The notes under the pieces: generated by a model
Told to the model about the DNA's origin: nothing
The model's input: only the letters and a program-made list of their open reading frames with translations
Database searches by the model: none
NCBI GenBank assembly: GCA_016199025.1
Contig: JACQHM010000304.1
Coordinates: 1 to 7,956, forward strand
Direction: 5' to 3'
Source: Candidatus Methylomirabilota bacterium
Lineage (GTDB): Bacteria > Methylomirabilota > Methylomirabilia > Methylomirabilales > JACQHM01
DNA: 7,956 bases
In this document: piece after piece, positions 1 to 5,332 of the stretch
Layout: every line of letters starts with the position of its first letter
Position numbering within the stretch: the first letter of the stretch is position 1
Translations under genes and position numbers: made by a program

Positions 1-1333
1 GGTTCAGCCCCCCAATCGTCGGGGTTGGGGTTCTTGGATCGTAAATATACGTATCAGAGCGTTCGGTCTCTACCGGCGCATCAAGGCTTAAACTGCCGTC
101 GTTCAAGGAATAGGTTGAGTCACTTGGGCCGCTCCTCAGATAGTAGTTCGTGTACTTCGTTCGAGCGAGAGGCCACTCGTGCTCGAAGCGCCAAACGTTC
201 TCGCCCATGACAAAGAGCTTGACCGGCGGCTCTTCCATGATCCCGTTCTCGATCCCCTTCAGCCAGTAATCGAACCAGCGGAGCATCAAGCCGTAGAAAT
301 CAGTCTCAGCCTGAGGACCGAAGTCCACATCCCCAACCTGTGTCTTCCCGACGTTCCTGGGGCCGTGCACCCAGGGGCCCATAAGGAGCTTCTGGGAGCG
401 CCTGGCCTGCTCGGTCCTGCCCCGCTGGGTGATCCCTGAGAAGTTCACGAGGGTCCCCCGCTGGAAGATGTCGTACCAGCCCCCCAAGTGATAGATAGGG
501 ACATCAATCTGATCATGCTGCCTTACGATGGCAAAGGGCCACCAATAGGGGTCATCGGTCGGATGGGTCAGCCAGTCCTGGTACCAACGAAGTTCCTTAA
601 GCACAGGGACCTCGTTCAAGGGAAGGAAGGTGTAGGTACGATTCCACTGCGGGCGAAGCTTTTCTAGCTCGGCCGTCAACCGGTCCCGGTCGGCCTGGGG
701 GAGACGTTTCACCTGATCCGGGGCCATGAAGGTCAACGCCCAGGCTTGGTTCAAAGCCAACAGGAAGGCCCCTCCCGGGTGGACCCATTCTTCTTGGAGG
801 TCCGAGACGGCCTCCCGGACGAACATGCAGACGAGGTGTGGAGGCCTGGTCGGGGCCAACAGATACTGGGTCATCCCGGTGTATGAGCCGCCGATGGTGC
901 AGATCTTCCCGTTACTCCAGGGTTGGACGGCGGCCCACTCCACCGTGTCGTAGCCATCCTGGGCGTCGGTTTGAAAGGGATAAAAGGCCCCTTCCGAGGC
1001 GTACCGGCCCCGGACATCCTGGACGACGACGGCGTAGCCCCGGGCGGCATAGTAGGTCGGGTTGGAGGCAGCCGCACTCACAGGGCCCGTTTTGTCGTAG
1101 GGGGTCCGCTCGACGATGACCGGAAAGGGACCCGTTCCTTTGGGAAGGTAAAGGTCGGCCGCCAGCCGGACCCCATCCCGCATGGGGATCATGACGTTCT
1201 TCTCAATAGTGTAATCGAACCTTGGCTCCGAGCCCTGGGCGGCCGTCGTCCCGAGGTCTCCTGCCAGAAGCCACACACCAACGATCAGCCCAATACTGAA
1301 CGTTTTCCAGGATCGTCCTTTGCTCCGCCTCAT
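1..1333 (-). CDS. Secreted CocE/NonD family alpha/beta hydrolase (X-Pro dipeptidyl-peptidase-like), C-terminus beyond window
   Basis: Reading the minus strand gives an uninterrupted frame of 444 codons that leaves the window at base 1, so the C-terminus is missing. Residues 1-33 look like a Sec signal peptide: RRSKGR, then a hydrophobic stretch around SIGLIVGVWLLAG, then an alanine-rich end. The mature part starts with a DGVRLAADLYLP strand (53-64) and RTPYDK (Tyr79, the expected oxyanion residue). The nucleophile elbow GGSYTGM gives Ser150, GGWYDIF gives Asp288 and GPWVHGP gives His323, which is the CocE catalytic triad order. YDPRTPTPTIGG (431-442) matches the start of the C-terminal jelly-roll domain. 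Family members are usually about 550-620 residues, so roughly 120-170 are missing. Known members hydrolyse esters, amides or X-Pro peptides; the substrate here cannot be told. The second of two adjacent ATGs (1333) sits better behind the GGGAGGAG site than the first (1336). It is transcribed divergently from niaR and no functional link is evident. Confidence 0.93.
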   Translation of the reverse strand, partial: MRRSKGRSWKTFSIGLIVGVWLLAGDLGTTAAQGSEPRFDYTIEKNVMIPMRDGVRLAADLYLPKGTGPFPVIVERTPYDKTGPVSAAASNPTYYAARGYAVVVQDVRGRYASEGAFYPFQTDAQDGYDTVEWAAVQPWSNGKICTIGGSYTGMTQYLLAPTRPPHLVCMFVREAVSDLQEEWVHPGGAFLLALNQAWALTFMAPDQVKRLPQADRDRLTAELEKLRPQWNRTYTFLPLNEVPVLKELRWYQDWLTHPTDDPYWWPFAIVRQHDQIDVPIYHLGGWYDIFQRGTLVNFSGITQRGRTEQARRSQKLLMGPWVHGPRNVGKTQVGDVDFGPQAETDFYGLMLRWFDYWLKGIENGIMEEPPVKLFVMGENVWRFEHEWPLARTKYTNYYLRSGPSDSTYSLNDGSLSLDAPVETERSDTYIYDPRTPTPTIGGLN

Positions 1334-1336
1334 CAT

Positions 1337-1344
1337 CTCCTCCC
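1337..1344 (-). promoter_or_regulatory. Ribosome binding site of the CocE/NonD hydrolase
   Basis: On the minus strand GGGAGGAG directly abuts a doubled ATG. Spacing favours the second ATG (1333): GGAGG lies 5 bases from it but only 2 bases from the first. The same GGGAGGAG string precedes the alcohol dehydrogenase and binding-protein genes, so it appears to be a preferred site in this genome. Confidence 0.7.
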
Positions 1345-1381
1345 TTGGTTGAAGGACCTTCCTGCCATCGAATTGCTCTTC

Positions 1382-1410
1382 ATGTTACCCTATCTGAGCT
1401 CATTTGACCA
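1382..1410 (-). promoter_or_regulatory. Weak candidate promoter for the CocE/NonD hydrolase
   Basis: On the minus strand TGGTCA (1410-1405, 4 of 6 matches to a sigma-70 -35) is followed after 17 bases by TAACAT (1387-1382, 4 of 6 matches to a -10). It would give a leader of about 40 bases. The match is modest and could be chance. Confidence 0.3.
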
Positions 1411-1448
1411 GACCTGCTCCCGTCTCGCAGCTCTATCTGACTTTACAC

Positions 1449-1478
1449 TTGACAAGACTCAAAGGATGTTGCCACAAT
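1449..1478 (+). promoter_or_regulatory. Predicted sigma-70 promoter of the niaR-nadC-nadA-nadX operon
   Basis: A perfect -35 TTGACA (1449-1454) is followed after 18 bases by CACAAT (1473-1478), which matches 4 of 6 -10 positions. Transcription would begin near 1485, giving a leader of about 33 bases before the niaR ATG at 1518. The -35 overlaps one GTCTTGWCA element and the start point overlaps the other, as expected for a repressed promoter. Confidence 0.55.
1450..1458 (-). promoter_or_regulatory. Candidate NiaR operator half-site 1 (GTCTTGTCA)
   Basis: Read on the minus strand this is GTCTTGTCA, identical in all nine bases to the left arm of the palindrome upstream of nadC (2124-2132). Continuing to 1441, 15 of 18 bases match the nadC site. 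It overlaps the predicted -35 of the niaR promoter. Binding by NiaR is inferred from gene context and has not been shown. Confidence 0.55.
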
Positions 1479-1484
1479 TAAGAA

Positions 1485-1493
1485 GTCTTGACA
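1485..1493 (+). promoter_or_regulatory. Candidate NiaR operator half-site 2 (GTCTTGACA)
   Basis: GTCTTGACA on the plus strand, extending to GTCTTGACAAATG (1485-1497), is identical over 13 bases to the minus strand of the nadC palindrome. It points away from half-site 1, with 26 bases between them, and covers the predicted transcription start. Together the two sites could let NiaR bracket the promoter. Confidence 0.55.
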
Positions 1494-1517
1494 AATGGGC
1501 CTTGATGCGAGGGTCCG

Positions 1518-2099
1518 ATGAAGTCCACATTTTCCCCTTTTGAGACCGACCCAGGATTCCAGGAGCCCCTCGGCGGCCACGAGCGGCGCCAGGCGATCCT
1601 GGAGCTCCTGGCCGTCCACGGAGGGGCCATTACGGGAACCGAGCTGGCCAAACGGTTTCAGGTCAGCCGGCAATCGATCGTCCAGGACATGGCCATCCTG
1701 AGGGCGGGCGGCTCCCAGATCCTCTCCACCCCCCAAGGATATCTCCTCCCGAAGACGAAGAAGTCGGTGCACCAGGCGGTCCTGGCTTCCCGTCATACGT
1801 TCGAGGAAACAGAGGAGGAGCTGAACATCTTGGTGGACCTGGGCGTGAAGATTCTGGACGTGATTGTCGAGCATCCGCTCTACGGGGAGCTTCGGGGGTT
1901 CCTCATGCTGGAATCGAGGGCTGATGTGAGAGAGTTCATGGAGCGCCTGAAGGAGAGCGGGGCGAAGCTCCTCTCCTCCCTGACGGGGGGGGTCCACCTT
2001 CATACCGTCGAGGCCTCCCGGCCCGAGCTGATCGAAAAGGCGAAAGAGGAGCTCCGAGTCCGGGGGTTCCTTTTGGAGGAGCAGGAGAAAGGAAGCTGA
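1518..2099 (+). CDS. niaR: NiaR-type transcriptional repressor of NAD biosynthesis (HTH_11 plus 3H domain)
   Basis: A 193-residue cytoplasmic DNA-binding protein. Residues 21-80 form a winged helix-turn-helix (HTH_11 type): ERRQAILELL, then TGTELAKRFQVSRQSIVQDM as the recognition region, then a wing ending TPQGYLLP. Residues 85-185 are a 3H domain, named for its conserved histidines: SRHTFEET (His93, with Glu101 eight residues on), VEHPLYG (His119) and GGVHLHT (His160, His162). In the Thermotoga and Bacillus relatives this domain binds a divalent metal and senses niacin, so the protein represses NAD genes when the vitamin is available. Its position as first gene of a nadC-nadA-nadX operon, with repeated elements in its own promoter and before nadC, supports autoregulation. 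An in-frame TGA at 1503-1505 makes the ATG at 1518 the first possible start; the ribosome site there (GAGGG) is weak. NiaR is best known from Firmicutes and Thermotogae. Confidence 0.88.
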   Translation: MKSTFSPFETDPGFQEPLGGHERRQAILELLAVHGGAITGTELAKRFQVSRQSIVQDMAILRAGGSQILSTPQGYLLPKTKKSVHQAVLASRHTFEETEEELNILVDLGVKILDVIVEHPLYGELRGFLMLESRADVREFMERLKESGAKLLSSLTGGVHLHTVEASRPELIEKAKEELRVRGFLLEEQEKGS

Positions 2100-2121
2100 A
2101 CCAGGATTTTTTTGGATAGTT

Positions 2122-2145
2122 GTGTCTTGTCATTTGTCAAGACAC
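2122..2145 (+). promoter_or_regulatory. Palindromic operator upstream of nadC, candidate NiaR box
   Basis: An inverted repeat with arms GTGTCTTG (2122-2129) and CAAGACAC (2138-2145), all eight pairs perfect. It can be read as two head-to-head GTCTTGWCA elements (2124-2132 plus, 2135-2143 minus) whose centres are 11 bases apart, about one helical turn. The same nine-base element occurs twice in the niaR promoter. It lies between the niaR stop (2099) and the nadC start (2158), so NiaR binding here could block a nadC promoter or act as a roadblock. I could not find a convincing -35/-10 pair beside it. The regulator is assigned by inference. Confidence 0.6.
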
Positions 2146-2146
2146 G

Positions 2147-2151
2147 AAGGA
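2147..2151 (+). promoter_or_regulatory. Ribosome binding site that fixes the nadC start
   Basis: AAGGA lies six bases before the ATG at 2158. A longer frame could begin with GTG at 2122, but that codon falls inside the operator palindrome and has no ribosome site, so 2158 is preferred. Confidence 0.65.
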
Positions 2152-2157
2152 CCGTTG

Positions 2158-3114
2158 ATGGAAAAGACAAGGCAGGAGTGGCTCAAGCAGACGTTCTTTC
2201 GAGGAGAGGCCCTGACCCTGGAGGACCCCCTTTATCTTCGATGGGTCCAGATCTTCACCGAGGGGCTCTTGGAGGCCGACCTCGGCCAAGGGGATCTCAC
2301 CGTCCAGGCACTCATGTCAGGGAGGGAACAGGGTCGGGCCGAAATGGTTGCCAATGAAGCAGGCATCCTGGCCGGCCTCGATGAGCTCGTGTGGTTCTAC
2401 AGAAGGCATGGCCTCGCCCTCGAACGGCTGAAGGCCGATGGAGACCTGGTTCACCCCGGCGAGGCGGTCCTCAGGGCTGAAGGAGACTTAAAGACCCTCC
2501 TCGCTCTGGAGCGGACGGGCTTGAATCTCTTGCAGCGGATGAGCGGAATCGCAACCTTAACCAGGCGCCTTCAAGAGCGGATCCGCCATCGCTCCCCTAC
2601 AACCTTCGTCGTCGCCACCCGAAAGACCCCCTGGGGGCTCCTCGACAAGCGGGCTGTTCATCTTGGAGGAGGAGGCACGCATCGCCTGGGCCTCTGGGAT
2701 ACGATCTTGATCAAGAACAATCATCTGAAGGCGCTGGCCTCTTCCGAGGAGGAAGCCGTTCCCCTGGCCGTAAAACGGGCCTGGTCCCATCGTGGACAGG
2801 CGGTCTTCATCGAGGTGGAGGTGACCGGGCTTCCAGGGGCGCTGGCCGCCGCCAGGACCTTCCGAGAGCTTCAGAACGGACAGGCCCCTTTTCCCTGTGT
2901 CATGATGCTGGACAATGTTACCCCTGAAGATGCCGAACGGATCATCCTTGCCCTGCGGGACCAGGGGCTCTACGACCATGTCCTCATCGAAGCCAGTGGG
3001 CGGATCGCCGGTGAGAGCATCGAGGCCTACGCGGCCGCGGGGGTTGATGCCATCTCCGTCGGCGCCTTGACCCACTCTGCAAAGGCCCTGGATCTGCATC
3101 AGGTCTTGGAATGA
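2158..3114 (+). CDS. nadC: Nicotinate-nucleotide pyrophosphorylase (quinolinate phosphoribosyltransferase, decarboxylating)
   Basis: A 318-residue cytoplasmic enzyme that converts quinolinate and PRPP to nicotinate mononucleotide, CO2 and pyrophosphate. The N-terminal sandwich domain includes EADLGQGDLTVQAL (39-52) and an AGILAGLDEL turn. The TIM-barrel-like domain carries ERTGLNLLQRMSGIAT (118-133), ATRKTPWGLLDKRAV (153-167), LGGGGTHRLGLWD (169-181) and ILIKNNH (183-189), all typical of the quinolinate and PRPP pockets. IEVEV (218-222), MLDN (250-253), EASGRI (278-283) and GVDAISVGALTHS (295-307) complete the pattern. Many NadC proteins read TRKTTPGLR where this one reads TRKTPWGLL; the basic substrate-binding residues Arg155 and Lys156 remain. 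Length is slightly above the usual 280-300 because of an N-terminal extension. It is second in the operon, 58 bases after niaR, with a palindromic operator in that gap. Function is near certain. Confidence 0.95.
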   Translation: MEKTRQEWLKQTFFRGEALTLEDPLYLRWVQIFTEGLLEADLGQGDLTVQALMSGREQGRAEMVANEAGILAGLDELVWFYRRHGLALERLKADGDLVHPGEAVLRAEGDLKTLLALERTGLNLLQRMSGIATLTRRLQERIRHRSPTTFVVATRKTPWGLLDKRAVHLGGGGTHRLGLWDTILIKNNHLKALASSEEEAVPLAVKRAWSHRGQAVFIEVEVTGLPGALAAARTFRELQNGQAPFPCVMMLDNVTPEDAERIILALRDQGLYDHVLIEASGRIAGESIEAYAAAGVDAISVGALTHSAKALDLHQVLE

Positions 3115-3124
3115 ACATGTTGGG

Positions 3125-3149
3125 ACGGGGTTTCCTGATCCTGCCCCGT
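3125..3149 (+). other. Small hairpin just after nadC
   Basis: ACGGGG (3125-3130) and CCCCGT (3144-3149) form a six-pair stem with a 13-base loop, starting 11 bases after the nadC stop. No U-run follows, so it is not a normal intrinsic terminator. It might help stabilise or process the mRNA between nadC and nadA, or be incidental. Confidence 0.3.
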
Positions 3150-3153
3150 TGCA

Positions 3154-3174
3154 CCTTGAACCTTGTTCCTTGAA
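3154..3174 (+). repeat. Heptanucleotide tandem repeat, unit CCTTGAA, 3 copies
   Basis: Three head-to-tail seven-base units: CCTTGAA (3154-3160), CCTTGTT (3161-3167), CCTTGAA (3168-3174). The middle copy differs at two positions. It lies in the nadC-nadA gap and is separated by ten bases from a second tract of different heptamers. Confidence 0.65.
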
Positions 3175-3184
3175 CTTTCTTGAC

Positions 3185-3212
3185 TGACCGCTGATGGCTG
3201 ACGGCTGAACGC
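3185..3212 (+). repeat. Heptanucleotide tandem repeat, unit TGANNGC, 4 copies
   Basis: Four consecutive seven-base units: TGACCGC, TGATGGC, TGACGGC, TGAACGC (3185-3191, 3192-3198, 3199-3205, 3206-3212). Positions 4-5 vary and the rest are constant. Each unit begins with TGA, so stops appear in every frame across the tract (the seven-base step cycles through all three). It ends 11 bases before the nadA ribosome site. Confidence 0.7.
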
Positions 3213-3223
3213 TTGCATTATTT

Positions 3224-3229
3224 GGAGGT
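3224..3229 (+). promoter_or_regulatory. Ribosome binding site that fixes the nadA start
   Basis: GGAGGT is a near-perfect Shine-Dalgarno site seven bases before the ATG at 3237. An upstream in-frame ATG at 3213 would place this site inside the coding region and has nothing like it in front, so 3237 is chosen. Confidence 0.8.
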
Positions 3230-3236
3230 AAGGTCA

Positions 3237-4262
3237 ATGGCAATCACTTTGGCGACGATCCCTTTCGAGGAGCGGTACACCCTCCCGCCTATCGAAGCGG
3301 TGCCCGATACCCCGGAGGAGATGCGGGAAAAACAGGATAGGATCAGGTGGTTGAAGGTGGAGCGGAAGGCTGTCATCCTGGCCCACAACTACCAGCGGGA
3401 TGAGGTCCAGGAGGTGGCAGACTTCGTCGGGGACTCTTTGGGGCTCTCCCAGGAGGCGGCAAAGACCGATGCGGAGGTCATCGTCTTCTGCGGCGTCCAC
3501 TTCATGGCCGAGACGGCCTCGATTCTCTGCCCGGACAAGAAGGTCCTCCTCCCCGATCTCCGGGCCGGCTGCTCGTTAGCCGCCTCGATCACGTTGGACG
3601 AACTTCGGACCTGGAAGGCGGCTTATCCCGAGGCGGTCGTCGTGGCCTACATCAACACGACGGCTGAGATCAAGGCCGAAAGCGACTACTGCTGCACCTC
3701 AGCGAATGCCAAGAAGGTGATCGCCGCAATCCCCGAGGAGAAGGACATCCTGTTCATCCCGGATAAGTTCCTGGCCTACGTGGTGGCTCAGCAGACCAAA
3801 CGGAAGAACATCATCGCCTACCCCGGGTCCTGCCACGTGCACAAGAGCATCAAGCCAGAGGATGTGGCGACGATCCTGGAGGAGCACCCCGACATCGAGC
3901 TCCTCCTCCACCCCGAGTGTGGCTGCGTCAGCTCCTGCATGGCGAAGGTCTTCGACGGGACCCTTCCCCAGGAGCGGACCTACTTCCTGTCCACCGAGGG
4001 GATGGTGCGCCACATCCGGGAATCCTCGGCGAAGGAGTTCGCAGTAGGGACCGAGGTCGGGATCCTCCACCGTCTGAAGAAAGGGCACCCGGACAAGGTC
4101 TTCTACCCGGTGAACCCCCAGGCGGTGTGCGCCTTCATGAAGACGATCACTTTGGACAAGGTGCTCCGCTCCCTGGAGTTCCTCAAACCCGAGGTCCGGG
4201 TCCCCGAAGAGATCGCCAGGAAGGCCCGACGGGCCATCGATCGGATGCTGGAGTTGGTATGA
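3237..4262 (+). CDS. nadA: Quinolinate synthase A, [4Fe-4S] enzyme
   Basis: A 341-residue cytoplasmic enzyme that condenses iminoaspartate with dihydroxyacetone phosphate to quinolinate. The three-fold repeated NadA architecture is clear: VILAHNYQRDEVQEVADFVGDSLGLS (46-71), VIVFCGVHFMAETASILCP (81-99), AYINTTAEIKAESD (137-150), TSANA (154-158), FIPDKFLA (173-180), YPGSCHVH (195-202), LHPECGC (224-230), TEGMVRHI (253-260), GTEVGILHRL (271-280) and FYPVNPQAVCAFMK (289-302). By spacing against the E. coli and Thermotoga enzymes, the iron-sulphur ligands should be Cys112 (AGCSLA), Cys199 (PGSC) and Cys298 (VCAFMK). The C-terminal cysteine is isolated, unlike the CxxCxxC of the E. coli enzyme. The cluster would make the enzyme oxygen-sensitive. 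It is translated from a strong ribosome site, and its stop overlaps the start of nadX (ATGA). Identification is near certain. Confidence 0.97.
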   Translation: MAITLATIPFEERYTLPPIEAVPDTPEEMREKQDRIRWLKVERKAVILAHNYQRDEVQEVADFVGDSLGLSQEAAKTDAEVIVFCGVHFMAETASILCPDKKVLLPDLRAGCSLAASITLDELRTWKAAYPEAVVVAYINTTAEIKAESDYCCTSANAKKVIAAIPEEKDILFIPDKFLAYVVAQQTKRKNIIAYPGSCHVHKSIKPEDVATILEEHPDIELLLHPECGCVSSCMAKVFDGTLPQERTYFLSTEGMVRHIRESSAKEFAVGTEVGILHRLKKGHPDKVFYPVNPQAVCAFMKTITLDKVLRSLEFLKPEVRVPEEIARKARRAIDRMLELV

Positions 4263-5074
4263 AGGAAAAGCCCTTAAGGGTCGGGATCGTCGGGATCGGG
4301 GCCATCGGCCGGACCCTCGCCAAAGCCCTCGACCGGGGAAAGGTCGCCGCGGTTCTTGTTGCTCTCCATGACAAAGACCGGGCCAAGGCTGAGGCCTTCG
4401 CCTCCACCCTTACCCATCGGCCGGCGATCCTTCCATTAGACGAGCTGATCGCTCGATCGGATGTGATCGTCGAGGCGGCCAGCCAGGGGGCTCTCGAGAG
4501 GATCGTTCCCAAAGTCCTCGAAGCGAAAAAGGATCTCCTCGTCTTGAGCGTTGGGGGGCTCCTTAGGCATGAGGAGTGGTTCCGCCTGGCTGAAGAGAAG
4601 GGCTGCCGGATCCTCGTCCCCTCGGGTGCCATCGCCGGCCTGGACGGGCTGAAAGCCGCCTCCATGGGCGAGGTCTGGTCCGTCACCCTGGTGAGCCGAA
4701 AGCCCGTCCACGCCCTTAAAGGGGCCCGGTACGTCGTTGAGAAAGGGATCGATCTGGAGGCCCTCACAGAGGAGACGATCATCTTCGAAGGCCCGGCACG
4801 GGAGGCCTGCCAAGCGTTCCCTACCACGGCCAACGTCGCCGCCGCCTTGAGCCTGGCCGGGATCAGGGCCGAGAAGACCCGGGTCAAGGTCGTGGCGGTT
4901 CCGGGCGGCTCCCGGAACCTGCACGAGATCACAGTCGAGGGTGAATTTGGACGCCTCCAGATCTCTGTGGAGAACATCCCCTCCGAGGAGAACCCCAAGA
5001 CGTCGAAGCTGGCCTCTCTCTCCGCCCTGGCGACCCTTGACGGGCTTGCCCGTTCCCTTCGGATCGGCACCTGA
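4259..5074 (+). CDS. nadX: L-aspartate dehydrogenase
   Basis: A 271-residue NAD(P)-dependent dehydrogenase that turns L-aspartate into iminoaspartate, the substrate of NadA. The Rossmann motif VGIVGIGAIGRTL (8-20) starts the protein. VIVEAASQGALE (69-80), LLVLSVGGLL (93-102) and VPSGAIAGLDGLKAA (120-134) match the aspartate dehydrogenase family, and SRNLHEITVEG (218-228) contains His222, the likely catalytic histidine. Length is in or just above the family range of about 240-270. The ATG overlaps the nadA stop by four bases (ATGA), so the two are probably translationally coupled. The frame stays open upstream into nadA to 3917, but this is only a by-product of GC-rich sequence. In this operon NadX takes the place usually held by L-aspartate oxidase (NadB), allowing de novo NAD synthesis without oxygen or fumarate as acceptor. 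Cofactor preference cannot be judged with certainty. Confidence 0.92.
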   Translation: MKEKPLRVGIVGIGAIGRTLAKALDRGKVAAVLVALHDKDRAKAEAFASTLTHRPAILPLDELIARSDVIVEAASQGALERIVPKVLEAKKDLLVLSVGGLLRHEEWFRLAEEKGCRILVPSGAIAGLDGLKAASMGEVWSVTLVSRKPVHALKGARYVVEKGIDLEALTEETIIFEGPAREACQAFPTTANVAAALSLAGIRAEKTRVKVVAVPGGSRNLHEITVEGEFGRLQISVENIPSEENPKTSKLASLSALATLDGLARSLRIGT

Positions 5075-5200
5075 AGGGCTCCTTTGAGGCATCCCCCCTC
5101 CACGCGTCCCTGGCTCACTTCAGCCCATTGGTCCGTAAAAACCATCCTTAGGCGCCTTTCCAGTTTGGGGTGGCTCGGCTCGGATGTCAGGCCTTTTTGT

Positions 5201-5229
5201 TTGACAACCCAATCCCTCTGTGCTAGTGT
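5201..5229 (+). promoter_or_regulatory. Predicted promoter of the dehydrogenase / binding-protein unit
   Basis: A consensus -35 TTGACA (5201-5206) is followed after 17 bases by TAGTGT (5224-5229), preceded by TG at 5221-5222 as an extended -10. The -10 hexamer itself matches only 3 of 6 positions (T, A, final T). Transcription would start near 5236, giving a leader of about 95 bases. Confidence 0.5.
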
Positions 5230-5301
5230 TTCTCTCCAGTATTGTTCCCTTCCCCACCCCGCATCTCCTAGTCAAAGGCTCCACGTTCGACGTTTCTAGC
5301 A

Positions 5302-5319
5302 TGAACCCTTCACGGTTCA
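5302..5319 (+). other. Inverted repeat in the dehydrogenase leader
   Basis: TGAACC (5302-5307) and GGTTCA (5314-5319) pair perfectly around a six-base loop CTTCAC. The repeat lies between the predicted transcription start and the ribosome site at 5323-5330. It could be a regulator site or a leader stem-loop; no particular regulator is indicated. Confidence 0.4.
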
Positions 5320-5332
5320 CAAGGGAGGAGTC

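Larger units (their letters stand above)
5075..5332 (+). other. Gene-free stretch between nadX and the alcohol dehydrogenase
   Basis: 258 bases without a credible gene on either strand. The first half (5075-5190) shows no clear terminator for the nad operon: no stable GC hairpin with a T-run was found. The second half holds a promoter at 5201-5229 and a short inverted repeat at 5302-5319 upstream of the dehydrogenase ribosome site. Confidence 0.6.

Noticed and set aside
923..1543. Plus-strand frame of 206 codons over the CocE hydrolase and the divergent region
   Set aside because: The opposite strand encodes a hydrolase with a full catalytic triad, and this frame runs across the promoter and operator region into niaR.
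1443..2003. Minus-strand frame of 186 codons opposite niaR
   Set aside because: No domain signature; niaR on the plus strand has clear HTH and 3H motifs.
2067..2113. Possible terminator after niaR: TTCCTTT/AAAGGAA hairpin and a run of seven T at 2107-2113
   Set aside because: The stem is A/T-rich, lies within the end of niaR, and is 12 bases away from the T-run, so it does not fit an intrinsic terminator.
3154..3212. CRISPR-like or phage-type repeat array
   Set aside because: The units are seven bases, directly adjacent and without spacers, so they are simple tandem repeats.
3917..4258. Upstream extension of the nadX frame through nadA, giving a 385-residue protein
   Set aside because: The extra 114 codons lie inside nadA, lack the Rossmann start pattern and have low-complexity composition. 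The ATG at 4259 is followed directly by the family N-terminus and couples to the nadA stop.
4183..5145. Long minus-strand frame of 320 codons opposite nadX
   Set aside because: Composition is rich in Arg, Ser and Ala with no recognisable domain; it is the mirror of a GC-rich gene with clear family motifs on the plus strand.
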